Positions 24,294 through 37,016 of a stretch of DNA of 64,000 nucleotides are shown piece after piece. This stretch comes from Macrocybe gigantea (lineage: Eukaryota; Basidiomycota; Agaricomycetes; Agaricales; Callistosporiaceae). The stretch is from positions 310,001 through 374,000 of the forward strand of contig SJRY01000266.1 in assembly GCA_011319805.1 (NCBI GenBank), given 5' to 3'. The first letter of the stretch is position 1; each line of letters begins with the position of its first letter. The notes under the pieces were generated by a model, which was given only the letters and a program-made list of their open reading frames with translations, did no database searches and was not told where the DNA came from. Position numbers and translations under genes: made by a program.

Positions 24294-24522
24294 TTTCAAT
24301 ACTTCTCTACCTACGGACATTTCTATAGCCTACTTAATTTTTAAGCCGTTTTTAGTAGCTGCTGGTGCAACGTCTTCCTAAATCTGGTGAATAGCATAAA
24401 TACAATACAACAGACATCATTGCTCCAGGTTCGAGACCAGTGTAACACCCTTCCCCTGAACTCAAATACTTGATAGCTCCGAACGACGCACCTCTGAGAC
24501 CTTTTCTTTTTCGTTGAAAGAT

Positions 24523-25187
24523 ATGTCTAATTCATCGACTCCTCAGCCTCCAAGTGGATATGGAACACCAGTCGAGGGCCATTCAGCGCATTCGCCAACA
24601 CCCCAGCGCCAGTGAAGCAGAAGCCAGCACCCAAGCCTGCCAACGTCTTTTCCAACGATGGATCCTTCCTCCAGCGGTTCCAGCGAACAAAGAGGGTGGG
24701 TTATTGTGCACGTTTGATTCAATTCCGCACTGTTGTGCTAATGATCGAGAAAAAAAGGAGGAAGAGGAAAAGAGGAAAGAGAAAGATGCTTTAGAGAGGT
24801 ACAGATATTTCGATTTACATCCCGTCTGAAGGGGTGGTGCTGATATTTTACAAGGAAGAAGCATTTCGAGGACCGCTTTGTAGGTTTATCCCTCGGTTTT
24901 GCGCATATATCTGCCTTACATTTTTAATTGGTAGAAAAATAGAGGGAAACGGCGTCGCCCTGACTCATACCTTGAAACAGATACCCCACCGGAAGAGGAC
25001 TCGTCGGCCAAGGAATCCCATCAAGAAACAAGGCCGATCAATCCTGCGTAAGTTCTCGGTTCCGAAGGGATGAATTCGTGCTGACTGTCGTCCACATGGC
25101 AGGAAACTATGGGAGCAAATCAAAACGCTTGATGGTGATACCAGCCCCAAAGATACCGGTACGGGTGCACGGCCTCTCGTGAAATAG
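24523..25187 (+). CDS. small charged conserved protein, function unknown
   Basis: Spliced gene of about 160 codons. The N-terminus is Ser/Pro-rich (STPQPPSGYGTP). It is followed by VFSNDGSFLQRFQRTKR, a Lys/Glu-rich helix (KKEEEEKRKEKDALER), KRRRPDSYLETDTPPEEDS and the tail TGTGARPLVK ending at TAG 25185-25187. The organisation resembles basidiomycete proteins I remember only as hypothetical. No enzyme motif is visible. One frame break occurs at the CCCC run 24601-24604, where a fifth C would restore the frame (SPTPPAP). All other splice phases agree. It converges on the BBC1-like gene, with about 300 bases between the stops. Confidence 0.72.
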
Positions 25188-25490
25188 CTCATCTCCGCTT
25201 TAGCATACCCAGCTTTCATCGCGCCGTAAGTCCCAGTCATGTTACTTGTTCTTCGCCTTCATTAATGTGTCTATCGCAGGGCCCTCATGTCTCCCCAGCT
25301 TGAATGTTGCCGCACTGTCGTTATTCATAATGTATACTACTTATCATCCTATTTGCAAATGAAAGCTTTTATTACAGATGTGTGGTCCAGGGAAACTAAC
25401 TACTGACTAGAGATGTGCGAATCATTATCTGCATATTATGAAATGATGAAATGTAGATGAAATGGTTTAGAATGCTTCAATCGAAAGGCT
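25188..25490. other. 3'-3' intergenic between convergent genes
   Basis: AT-rich gap between two converging stop codons. It presumably holds both polyadenylation regions. No gene seen. Confidence 0.5.
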
Positions 25491-28400
25491 TCATTTGTTC
25501 TCCAGAACACGATAAATCTGAGGGGAGCATCAGCGACTACGCCCCACAGTGAGTCAGTAAAAAAAACATACCTTAACATCTCCGCTTTTGAGATCTTCAA
25601 GGCGATAGCTTACGGCCTCTACCGTCTAAAGTAATGGAGCATCAAAGACAAGCTCAGATTAAATTGCAAAGCACCTACCTGCTGTCCGACGTGCTGATTT
25701 GCCTGGAAAACTCTCATCTTGGACTTCTTGTGTTCAAATTCGCTAACGATGCCGACGACGGTTTCGTCAAAGCCGACGCTCTGGTTATACGCATGGATGC
25801 CCTTATGGCCCTTAAACTTGGTCTCAACGAGTTCCACTATGTCGCCCGGCATGATATCGCTCGTCCTCTTCTGCACCGTCCACCATGTTGCGCATAGACC
25901 AGCGCTCCATACGGCGGTGTTCGATGGGGTAACACCGCATTCGGCACCTCGTGCAAGACGGCCAACACAAATCCGGCGTACGTCCCATCCCCGACGAGTG
26001 ACTTTTTGGACTTATCGAAAAAGCTCGTCGCGACCTCGCACACCTGCACCCCAACACGACCCCACACTGCCATCAACTCGTCTGCAGAGAGGGAGGCGCT
26101 ATCATGCAGCACATTAGGCTGGCCAACTGGAGATAATGGCGATACCAATGATGCACCCTTCTCGGGTGGTGCAGGCGCAGGCGGAGCAGCGCTCACATCG
26201 GAGGCAGACTCCTTCGACCAAGACATGGACAAGTCGCCGTCGTCGGACATATCGAAAGAGGAACTGGGTATGGACGGGAGTACCCATTGGGAAGAGATAT
26301 TTTCACCCGTGTCCGCGGAGGGCGGAGGGGGTGGCGGCGCAGCTCTTGGCGGAGGCGGGCGATTAGCAGGCTTAGGGGGAGTGGCGCGGTGTATCCATAT
26401 CCTCAGGTTCTTCAACCATTACGTACTCGGACTGTGGTTTCTGGAGTGGAACTCGGTGCTGGCTGTAAGTCGAATCGGTGGACGCCCTCTTAGTAGTAGA
26501 CGCGGTCGTTTGGACGCTGGATCGGCGCGAAGGGAACCCAGTTGGGACAGGAGGCCGGTTGACCGGAGGAGCGACGTGGACGGTCTCACTACTGGTGCTG
26601 AGTTGCCGTCTCGTGGCCCGCGAGGGCACAGGAGGTGGCACTTCCTCCATCTCTCGGACCTCCTCGTGCTTGACTTCTTCCATATCACTCTCTTCAGCCT
26701 CAACCTTGACGCCATCATCCGTCGATAGGCTATGCTGAGAAGCAGAAATAGCTTCGTCTTCGTCATGCTCCTTTCCTGTAGGCTGAGATGGAGAGGCCGA
26801 AACAATGTTACTTTCCGCCCTTGGCACAGGAAGGACGCCTGCACCAGGCGGCAGCATCCCTATTCGCATACCTCCCATGCTCGCGAGCTTCGCAGCGATC
26901 CGCTCCTTGCGAGCGCGTTCTGCCTCTTCTTCTGATACATGGGGCTGCTCCTCCACAGAAGCATCGTGCTCAGCAGGTTCCTCGTCTACGTCTCTCGAAG
27001 GAGGAGGACGGCTGATCTGAGCTGGGATGGCGCAGCACCGAACTTGATGCCTCCTAGCTTCGCCATACGCTCTGCGAGCGTCCGACGTCTTGTTGACTCG
27101 CGTCTTCTTCAGATCAGGCTTGGTCCTCATCTTAACTTCTTTCGCGCTAGAATCCAGCAGTTCAGACTCTTGAGCAACGCTACTGGACTGCAGATTGATA
27201 GTCGACGTCGGCCGGCTCGGGCTATGGAAAGTGGGGTCGATCGGATCTACGAACGGCATCATGAGCATTGGTCAAACCATCCCGACGCATCAAGATACTC
27301 ACCACCTTCTTCTTCGTCCAAGACCTCGTGCTCGGACACTGACAGATCCTGAGTTTCAATACTCGGCGACGTGTCCACAGCTTCCTGCTCCTGCTCCTGC
27401 TCCACGCCAGTCGCGACTTCCAGATCGTTGGCAGGATACGACGACTGGCGAAGGGGCGAGGGCTCGATAGTCTTAGGTAAGTCCATCCCCTTGGGTGGCG
27501 GGACGTACAGCGGCGCGTCGCTCAACACAGGCGATGTCGGCTGGTTCCTCGGGCGTGTAGGCAAAATCTCTCCATTGTCCGAGTCCTGGTCAAGGTCCGA
27601 GACTGACGACGACAGTGGCTGCGGCGGTAGGGGGACGCTCCGAGTGGGCCGCGTTGAGATATTGAGCGGCGGGGGCGGTGGCGGTCCATCCAAACCGGTC
27701 TTGAGCTCCAAGGAGGATCGATTAGGAATAGGAAGTGGCGCGGACTCGTTGTCCACGTTGTCCATATTTTCGTCGCTCGGGGCGACACGAGGCGGGATGC
27801 GGCGAGGCGGAGCGTCGCTGTCATAGTCGCGGTAGTCCGAATCCGACTCGGTCGTGTATTCAAATTCCTTCCGACGAGGAGTGATTCGCGGAGGCGGGAT
27901 GAATTTTGCTGGAGGTGTGGCGGTCGGTGCGGGCACCGGCGAGGCAGATGAGAAAGGTTCGACGGAGAGCGCTGGGTCAACTGGGCCCTCCTGAGGAATA
28001 GTTGGACGAGTGCTTAGGCCCGGGATCGGACGGGCCGGGATGATCAACGGCGCGGCCGCATCCTCAACTTCAGACGCTGTCGGTGTGACTGAGTAAATGA
28101 ACGGCACATGAAAATTGAATTGTTCCTCACGCTCGTTCGACTCCTCAGTTCTCGCAGAGAATGGCTCAACAGCGGCCGGTTCGTCAATTTCCTCGGGTAT
28201 AGTAGCCGGTTCGATATGAGTGTCTAGTCATATGCAACAGTGGGAGATCAATGATTTCATAAATGGATGCGTCATGAGAGAGATTGATAACAGAAACTAA
28301 TATTTACCGTCCTGTGTTCCTTCCCTGGAACTGATCGCAACGTCAGAAATTGTAGAACTGACGCTGTCCTTCCGCAATGGAACAAATGACGGGGAAGTGA

Positions 28401-30153
28401 CGGGACTCCTGACATGCCTGCTGTCGACAGTGAAAACAGAGTCAATGCTGCTCTTGCGTTTTTCCATGCTCATGCGTTTGGGAGGGATGGGTGGGGGAGG
28501 CGGCGAGCTGGCAATGGAGGCTTCATCACGCTCCACGGATTGCTGAGACGACCTGCGCTGCGGCGCGAAGGGGTTGACGGCCCCCATCTTCGCCAGTCGC
28601 TCCGCCACCCGCCTGCGACGCGCCTCAGCCTCGTCTTCTTCCATGTGTTCCTCCATGGGGACAGGCTCGGCAACCAACTTGGCAGCGGGGGTAGCTCCTT
28701 CGGCGACATCTTCATTTGCACGTGGTTCTGCATCAGGCGTCGTTTCGTGCGGAGCATCAAGAACAGCAGCGAGGGAGGCCTGCTCGGCCGCTGCCTGAGG
28801 TTGCTCCTGAGCAGCAGGAGGCACGATCGTTTCGGAGATAGCAGTTTCAGCGAGGGGCTTGGCGGCTTCCTCGGCGGTTGCATGTACAGGAGGAGCGATC
28901 TCCACATCTATCTTGTCAGGCACGTCCATTTCCGGCTCCCTATCACCAGCCTTGATGGTGTCCGCAACGACTGTTGATTCAGTCACAGGAACGGTTTCGG
29001 GGGTGAGTGTGACGTCGCCGCCCAGCGCGGTGGGGACTGCAGGAGATATTTCTGGCGTTTTGGGCACTTTCTTCCTCGGCGGGCCAGCTCGTCGCGGCGC
29101 TGAAGGCATGGGCATGGAAGGCGTGCTGCGTGATTGGGGCGGCGGAGACTCTACCGGCTCTGCATCCTTCCAGACTGGCACTACTTGTGCGGAGTTACAT
29201 CAAAGAAGCTGCTGACAAGATAACGCAGAATACTCACTAAGAGGTTTGAGGTCATCACCTACCATTCCTTGTCCTGCGATAGTAATAGCGACTTGCGCCG
29301 TATCTGCGAACGGAGCATGAACAGTGAATCGAAGTGAAAGGATATTTCAACCGGAGCTCACTATCGGAGATAAGCTGTGTGGTAGATTCTGCTGTTGATC
29401 CAAGTTCGTCATCTGGTGCGAGTTTAGTCTCGGTAGCAGGCTGGGGTGGAGGGGGTTTCGCCACAGGTTTCGGCCCGAACATGGGTGCCACGCCCACACG
29501 GGTACCTCCCAGGCGCGCCATGCGAGCCGCAATAGCAGCTCTTCGCTGTCGTTCTTCCTCCTCTGGGTCAACCTCTGCCGGTTCTCCACCTTGATTCTCT
29601 GCAAGCTCCTCGTTATCGATGATGACTTCTTTCACTCCTTCCTCTCCTTCGGGTCTTGCGGGGGCAGAAGGGCGAGGCTGTGGACTCTCCGTCACTTCAG
29701 CTTGAGCCTGTGACGGTTGCTGCTGCTGCTGTGGCTGATCCGCAGCGCCTCGTCCTCATCCTGATCTACCTTTGCGATAACTGGCGGCGGCTTCCACTTT
29801 GGTTTCTCCAAAGGCGGTTTGGGCGTGACGGGCGGCGGAGCGCCGAAAGCGCCCTTATTCTGCAGCGCGGCCATCCGTTCCTTCAAGCTGCCGCCTTTGC
29901 CTATGCTCTCCTTGGCATCCGACGCAGACATGCTGCTAGTGCCGCTGCCGCCATGTTTTCTCTCCTCGGAGGCAGACGGCGACGAGGGCGGGGAAGGCAC
30001 CTTGGGCTTCCACTGCAGCCCGCCGGGCTTCGGTCTGGGCACAGGCGGTGGCGGGGAGGCAGCGGCAGTCGCAGCTGGCTTCTCGAATGCGGCGATCCTG
30101 TCGCGCAGTGAGCCCGGCTTTGGCCTAGGCGGCGTCGAGGGCTGCTCAGACAT
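25491..30153 (-). CDS. BBC1/AIM3-like actin-patch scaffold protein
   Basis: This is a large, mostly disordered proline-rich protein with a folded C-terminus like that of yeast Bbc1/Aim3, which act at cortical actin patches. ATG is at 30153 and the last short exon reads IYRVLENK, with the stop at 25491-25493. The disordered part has many PPPP tracts suited to SH3 partners and six copies of a basic helix of the form R-x-x-x-A-x-R-M-A-x-L-G-G. The folded tail has LSADELMAVWGRVG, SLVGDGTYAGFVLAVLHE, YGALVYAQHGGR, SDIMPGDIVELVETKFKGHK and FQANQHVGQQ. An N-terminal SH3 domain, present in yeast Bbc1, is not seen. Frame breaks near 25877, 27026, 27088, 27115 and 29745 each fit one missing base. The family call rests on the tail. 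Confidence 0.75.
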
Positions 30154-30332
30154 GTGTGTTGATTAGATCGATATGTGTGTCCTGGCACTCTGGAGGTCTT
30201 GGAGAGAGAGCGTGGTCAAGCAGACGACCTCTGAAATACGGCACAGCACTGCGATCGAGGCCAAGTCCAATCAGATTTCTCACGCTCAATCACCCTTCAT
30301 TGATCCAATTGCTAAAGTTATCATATCAACTA

Positions 30333-32032
30333 CTACTCTCCGTCGTTATCTTGAATGTCAGGATTAAGAGAAACGTGGTGCATCGGGAGGTCGATGCTCG
30401 ACGACTGGCGCCTCAGCCAGAAAGGTCCTATGTTACGATGACTAAACGTCTTCTCGTCACTTGAGTCGGATTGCCAACATACCGACGGGGTCATCATCAT
30501 CATGAAAAACCGTAGTCCATGCGCCCAAGACGCCAAAGACAGATCTAAGACCTCCAACATGGATGCCAACGGAGCTAAACAGTACTCTGAGTTTGCCATA
30601 GAATCGATATACGAACCCAAGACTAACTGCCAAACTGCATTGCCTTGATCACCAGAGACCTTACGCAGTTAGCGTCAGAAAAATATGCTAGACTAGGGAA
30701 AATGAACTCCAACGTACAAAGCTCCACTGGACTTGTTCGTCGGGAGTCATCTTGACCGATCCCTTCAAAGCAGAGGATGAGCTCGCCATCTCTCCTTTAA
30801 AGTGGATGATCGGCCGTGTTGGGTGATTTGCATCCGACTCGATCCTTGTTACGGTTAAATTCACATCCATCGAGCGAAAGACTTCGCCAAAATCGGATTC
30901 CTGGAATATTGAAGGATTCAATACATCGGAGCCGGGCATCTGAGTGCGAGGCGTGAACGAGGTATTTGAGTTTCTGAGTTGCTGAACTCACGAACGAATG
31001 ATTGTATCCTGTCGCAAACCTTTCTGTCAGCTTGACTGTCTGCACTCTAATTGTCAGATAACCGAGGGAATGAAATACGCACTCAACAACTCTCTATGGT
31101 CGCAGAAACAGAACGACACTCTCCACACGCCCGACACGCCCGCCCAATCCTGTTCCTTGTCAAAATCCGCGCCAGAAGGAACGACGATCTGCGTAAACGG
31201 CAGACTCATCGGAAAGATGGCAAACTCAAAGTCTTCGTCTTCCTGCAGATCAACAACATGCATGGACATGACATGGTGCAGCGCCTGCACATGCACCCAG
31301 TTGACGCATCCCTTGGCGTCAAGAGGCCCGTACTCGTTATACCCGCTGTAGTTACGCATGTCGTAGACGTACGCCCTCGATTTGACCCTCGTCTTGGCTT
31401 TGACGTCGAGCTGCGTCAGCCCAAAGTATGTATGCAACCGTGCACAGAGCTGTCTCTCCTCCTCCCCAAGCTGGCTCGCCCTCTCGTCGCGCTTCTTCCC
31501 AGTTCCAGCCCGCGCGACCCCGACCTCAACCACACACTCGCCCGCCGTCCCCCCGTTTCCTCAAACCGATCTATAAACACCCCTCTCCGCAGCACAGCAG
31601 CGACCCACAGCAAATTGCGCGAGATCCCAGCCAGGTTGTCAGGCGACTCCAGCGGGGGACGTACGTAACCATATCCAGCAGCGTGCGGAGCACCTCGACG
31701 CGCTCGGCAGCGTCGCGGCAGAGCGTCATGTCATGCAGAACCGAGCGAGCGCGAACGAAGCGCTGCAGCTCGCGCTTCCACCCGATCTCGCGGCGCGGCC
31801 GGCCGTTCTGCGACACGCATGTCCGCGGGTCATCGAACGGCTGCTCGAGGTACAGCGCGCGCCAGAACGCCTGGTCGTCCGAGTGGTAGACAAAGTCCCT
31901 GAAGAACCGCGAGCACTGCGCGACGCAGGCGACGTGCACCGGGTCAAGGTTCAGCAAGATCTCTTCGAGGATCTCGGGCGGCAGATCGACGAACCGAGCC
32001 GTGGGTGTGCTGCTTTGGGTGCTCAATACCAT
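30333..32032 (-). CDS. F-box domain protein
   Basis: The N-terminal F-box is clear from the start at 32032 (VDLPPEILEEILLNLDPVHV, then CSRFFRDFVY and FWRALYLEQPFDDPRT). It would link substrates to an SCF ubiquitin ligase through Skp1. The rest is a mixed domain I cannot name: LESPDNLAGISRNLLWVAAV, ARLHTYFGLTQLDV, RAYVYDMRNYSGYNEYGPLD, WVHVQALHHVMSMHV, SDVLNPSIFQESDFGEVF, RPIIHFKGEM, GGLRSVFGVLGAWTTVF and GPFWLRRQ. The stop is at 30333. Two frame breaks occur, at the G-run 31654-31658 and in the C-rich stretch 31541-31554. One extra base in each restores the frame. The conserved order makes decay unlikely. It lies head to tail with its minus-strand neighbours. Confidence 0.82.
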
Positions 32033-32678
32033 GTAGGTATAGGACGTGGGGATGGGGTAAGCTATGATGGAGAAGAGGCGTTAGGAGAAGCCGATCAACT
32101 TTGCTCGGGCCGGTGACCATGAATTTATGTATTGATACCCGCGAATTCCTGGATAGATATTCTCGCAAAGGGCACCTCTGTGCTTCGTGTATTATGACAG
32201 TGGTACAAAGTTATACTAAGATACGGTGATAGGATAATGACGGATGATAGATCTACCTATAGCTACAAAACGCATTGTTCAGAAGCAAAAGCACAGCACA
32301 AAGAAAAAAAGGATCTGAGCGGGTTAGATTGCAGCAAGCGAAATCATGAACATAGCAGTTGCGATGAAAGCGTGAAAGCCCAAAGGCCCAATATCAATGT
32401 CCAGTGACATCTTTAGAGTGTGAAGCAGAAAAAAAAATCATGACAGACTTGTTTCGTGAATGACAAGCCGAACCTGCTATGTCGTGAGCGATGGAACTGA
32501 AAACCGATACTGTCAAATTTCGGAGTCCACCCTAGAAACAAGGCGTACTCACAAGAATGTGGTCAAACGAATGCCATTGGGTGTAATGCGTGTTTGATTA
32601 GGTATCGATAGCAAGTTGACGTGAAACAAATGACGTGGTCACGGTTGACGCAAGAACGACGGAGAAACCGCGCAATGG
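32033..32678. other. intergenic, no supported gene
   Basis: Upstream region of the F-box gene and 3' region of the YTH gene. A-rich tracts are present near 32300-32440. No coding signal. Confidence 0.45.
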
Positions 32679-35478
32679 TCATGCCGGTTGCTTTCCTTGT
32701 CTCTCGGACTTTGCAAGGCGTCGAGAAGGGCCGGCGGAAGACTTCTCCGTCTGCGGGCCCTCTGCCAACCTCGCCCATTCCTCGAGCAGGTGCTTCCCAA
32801 CGCTGGGTTCCAGCTCCGTCCCATCGCGAGACACCTTGACTTCGCGGTCGTGGTTCCAGGGGTTACGCAGATGGCGAGTCCGCGTAAAAGGCAGCCTCGT
32901 AGTGGAGAGCCAATCGATCCGAAATGACTCGCCCCACGACCCCCCGTCGTCTGCCTCGGCAGCGCCCGTCCCTTCTTTCTGCGAGTCCCTATGAGCCTCT
33001 GCCTTCTCCCCCTCCTCTGCCACGGCCTGCAAAAGCGACGGACGCTTCGATTGATTACTCTGCTCCTGAGTGCCAGCACCCTCGGGGGGACTGTGTGACG
33101 ACACACGAATCTGCCTGGCTATCTCCGGGATCGATTCGTTCAGCGCGAATTCCGGTGCTTTCCTCAACAACTGCGGGTCCAAGCTGTACTTGGGGGCCAG
33201 ACTATGGAGTGGGAGCTTCTCATGCGGCCCAATGGCAGCAGGTGCCGTCGCGGGCTGCCCCGAAGTAGAAGTCGGCGAATCTCTGAAAATCTGCTTGGAA
33301 GATGCCGAACCCCGTCGGGGCAAGTCCGTCGCTGTAATGGCTTCTGGTGATTCATGGATGCTAGAACTAGACGCGAGGGACTGACTCGCGTGAGCCTTGT
33401 AAGGGGGAAGCTTACTCGGCGAGGAAAAGGATAGGGAAGAGTGAGACGATGCCGAGTCAGCTCTCGCTGCCCAAGAAACGCGGTGCTCTCCATGTTGGAC
33501 AGGGCCGGCCATCCTAAAGTGTAACACGGCTTGTTTTTATTCAATTCTGTTTCGAGCACGAACAAACTGAACCCACCGAGCGTATCCATAGAACTCGCCG
33601 CTCTTGTTTACGCTGAATACGAGGAAGACGTCCTGACTCGTTCTGAACGCTTGATCTAGTATGCCTTCGTTATGGCTCTGTGTAGCCCACAAACCGTTCT
33701 CGATGCTGATATCTAAATCAGACTTGGTAAAGAATCAGCATGAGGTTCTGTGACTGGCGTAACCCAAAAATGGATACCTGCGTCAACGATTTGAGGATGA
33801 AGTAACGCTCCGGGAAATAGCGGCTCAGGAAGCTCGAGCTTGTAGATGCATAGGACCCAGAATGGCTGGACTGCTGATTACTCGACGGATATGTCTGCCG
33901 CTCGCCTACAAGAGAAGTGGACCCCGCACTCTGCTCCGATGAGGCAGTGGACAGACGGCTTTCAGAAGGTGACGTGCCAGAAGGCGAAGAAGATTCTGCC
34001 TGTTTTCCCTTCTGCTCCTTGACCCAACGACCATGGATGCCCATACCTCGTTGGCCTCCTACGCCTGACTTCAAATCATCATCTGGCTTTCTCACGCGGC
34101 AGAGAAGCCTCGGACATCGAGGGTCATTGGGACGTAACGGTTTCCCATCGAATTGCTCAATAGCGTGCAAGAGTTGTGATTCGCTGCTGAAATTCACGAA
34201 TGCGCAGCTCGAACGGGAGATCAGAAAAATAGACAAGACGCCCGACGGCATCGAGGGATCGGATGAAGAATCGGGCAGTTGATTGAAGAATCGCCAAAGC
34301 TCGCTGTGTGGAGCGTCCGATGGCACGTTGCCGACCCACATGACCCATTTTGATCGATCACCTTGAGGGTTTGGATGGTACGGACGCCTCACAAGAGTTC
34401 TGCCGAAGTGCGGATGCGAGGTGCCAATACTGGAGCGACCTCGATCTGCAGGGTCTCTGCTTTCCGCGCGTGGTTGCCTAGTGATCCGCGTGTTGAGATT
34501 GGTCACGCTTCCCGGTGCAGACATGTGGGGACGAGGAGCGAAGGCCGTTGAAGGCGTTGACGGAAGAGAAGATGTATCAGCCGACAATGACCTGTCCATA
34601 GCATGTTGTCCAACTACAGGGTATGAAACGTACTGGCCTTGATACGACGCACGTCCAGGCTCGTACTGCAGCGGCAAAGGCATATGCGGAAAATACCACC
34701 AAGGACCCTGAGGGTCGGGCTCTGATCGCGAAGCAAAGTGTTGCGCGTATGGGGCCGGGGATAGGTAATGCGATGGATACATCGAAGGTGATGCCGGGAA
34801 GGACTGCGTCGGATAGGCGTAAGGAGGGGTTGATATGGCGGGGGCATAACTTGAAGAATGAAATGGATTCGATCTTACAAAAGAAGTCAAACCCGGGTTC
34901 GACTGTCCTGCCAAAGACTCGGAATGGAGGGAATGCGATATAATTGCCGGCTGGTGCCCATACATTTGAGACGCTCTCGCGTCGGTGTACGCGGCATAGT
35001 CGGTAGAGCTCCCCTCTAGAAAATGACGCTGGTAACGATAGACGGCCGAGTGGGAAGGCAACATGGGCTGCATTATTGTGTATGCTGTGGGAGATGTAAT
35101 GCGAGCTGGGACCCCGCTTGAATGATGGAAAGCGGGGTATGCGGACTGGAGAGAAGACTGTTCTGGGGTGGTTGGCGGCACAGTAGGCATCGTATGTTGA
35201 CCGTAACTTGGCTGATAATCGTATGAAATGGGTAGGGTGGCGTATTGCTGAAGGGGCGGCTCCTGATCTTGTTGCCGGGAGGGATCATCGACGTTATCTG
35301 GAGGTGTCGGCGTAGAGACATTGGAGGTGATGGTGGAACGTGCTGCGGGTTGCCGATGGCGAGGAACAGATTGAGAGCGGAACGACCTTCCTCTGTCTCT
35401 AACTACGTCTGACATTGAGGAAGAATCTGGCGTGTCTTCTTTCGGGTCAGTAAACATCGGATCAGGTAGAATATCCAA
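32679..35478 (-). CDS. RRM and YTH domain RNA-binding protein
   Basis: This is a likely m6A-mRNA reader. A long disordered Tyr/Pro/Ser-rich N-terminus precedes an RRM (KWVMWVGNVPSDAPHSELWR, CAFVNFSSESQLLHAIEQFD). The YTH domain then begins RYFPERYFILKSLTQ and continues across an intron with DISIENGLWATQSHNEGIL, VFLVFSVNKSGEFYGYAR and MAGPV. A Ser/Pro-rich insert of about 190 residues follows. The domain resumes with GESFRIDWLSTTRLPF, RTRHLRNPWNHDREVKVSRD and GTELEPSVGKHLLEEW. The stop is at 32679-32681. Phases agree throughout, with no break. The start used here (35478) is the first in-frame ATG of the long exon. An upstream exon near 35590-35660 (encoding LEASEIPPVSAP) probably exists, so the true start may lie further up. 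Confidence 0.9.
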
Positions 35479-37016
35479 ATCACCAGCCGCGCCTGCTGAT
35501 AAGCCGCGGGGATTTCAGTGCCATATGAAACTGTCGCAACGTGAATGAGCAATATTGCATTCTCAAGAATGTTGTAGAGCGTGGTAGAACTGGCTAGAAT
35601 ACGACGCACCTGGGGCCGAGACTGGCGGAATCTCAGAGGCCTCTAGAGCGGGCGGTGAATATAGATCATAATCAAAAGAAGGAAGAAATAAAAAGAGGGT
35701 GTGAAGAGGAGAAAAAATTGGCAATGGACAGCTATATCACTACTGTCCTGCCGAGTATTAACGTACCACGTGACTTTGACGGCAAGGAGACACATGATCG
35801 ACGAAGAGCTCACCATCGGTTAGCGAAGCCACCGCTGGACTTGAAGGCTTCGGCGCCAGGTCACTCAAACCTACATTGCCAACTTCGGCTTCCGCTATGG
35901 CCTTTTTTCTAGAGAGAATGGTTGGGATTTTTTGGAAATGGAGAACAAGAAATTGATCGTAGTTATGAAAACAGAACGTTCGTTTCAAAATAGCAGCAAT
36001 TCTTAGAACGAGAGAGCAGATACGGCGTCTAGCACTCGTATGCGAGGATGTCTCCTCGCAGAGCCTCTGATATGTCACCGTTGTAAGACATGGGGCGGTG
36101 AGTGGTAACTTTATTAAGTATAAAGTATAATAGTGACGTCACCACGTTTGTTTGATCCAGTTGATTGCTAGTCCACTCCGTCGCGGAGTGAGGGGCAACC
36201 GCCAATGGGAATATGTGCCCTCTGAGAAGGAAAAGTACGTCAGCGATGTCGTTCTGGTCTGTGTTACTGCTTGGATAGCCTCGCAGACTATGCCAGGGTC
36301 TCCTGCTAAAAAGAAGCTGAAGAGCTCTTCAATTCTTGGGAGACAATAGTGGAGCCGCCACTCGGCTGAGATAGGTATGTATTTCAATGAGATCATTAAA
36401 CAACGCTCGCTCACGGTGTGTTAGAAGGTACCCGGGTTGGACGCTACCCATCCAGCCCAGCGCGACGGCAGTTCGTGCACGTTCAAAAGTTCAAGAATGA
36501 GGGGAGGTGAGTGAATGGTTCAACTGATAGCATGTGACCGAGGTTTATTAGACGGCTTAGGCCTAGACAGGCCCGAGATCTGTCGAGTCACATATGGCAG
36601 GCGATACGGACAATGAGACATGACTTTCAAGCCGTAATCCCCTTTTCCTCTCCTTCTCCCCTCACAATTCCAGATTAGTCGTCGGCACTCTGTTGCAACC
36701 TAGCGCACATTGTAACTGAATCGTTGATGTTTGTTCTTGTGGGATAGACATAGACAATCTGTCTATATTGTGCGGCGTTGGAACCACGGAACTTGACAAG
36801 TACAGTACACAAAAAAAAACTTAAATCGCGATTCAGGAATGTCACGATCCTAAACATTGCTTACAAAGCATAACGTCTGCTGTACAACACCGTCACGTGG
36901 TTTCCTCGTGTCGAGACGTCAACCCGCAAGAAGGCAATTCGAACCTCACATGCCTCACATCTTATGCCTCTTACGCGGCAATCGAATGTGCGACCTGCTC
37001 AGGACGCTTCCTTGTC
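35479..37016. promoter_or_regulatory. divergent intergenic region with E-box and CRE-like sites
   Basis: About 1.5 kb between the YTH gene and membrane protein B. It holds a CACGTG near 35767, a full CRE-type palindrome TGACGTCA at 36134-36141, and another CACGTG near 36894. A possible 5' exon of the YTH gene lies near 35590-35660. No other gene is supported. The 91-codon minus-strand frame at 36139-36414 has no motif. Confidence 0.4.

Noticed and set aside
22252..25187. Secondary-metabolite gene cluster around the P450
   Set aside because: No synthase, methyltransferase, transporter or regulator is adjacent; the neighbours are a small charged protein and a cytoskeletal scaffold.
28414..28977. 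187-codon plus-strand frame
   Set aside because: Antisense of the Pro/Ala/Glu-rich part of the BBC1-like gene, with no motif of its own.
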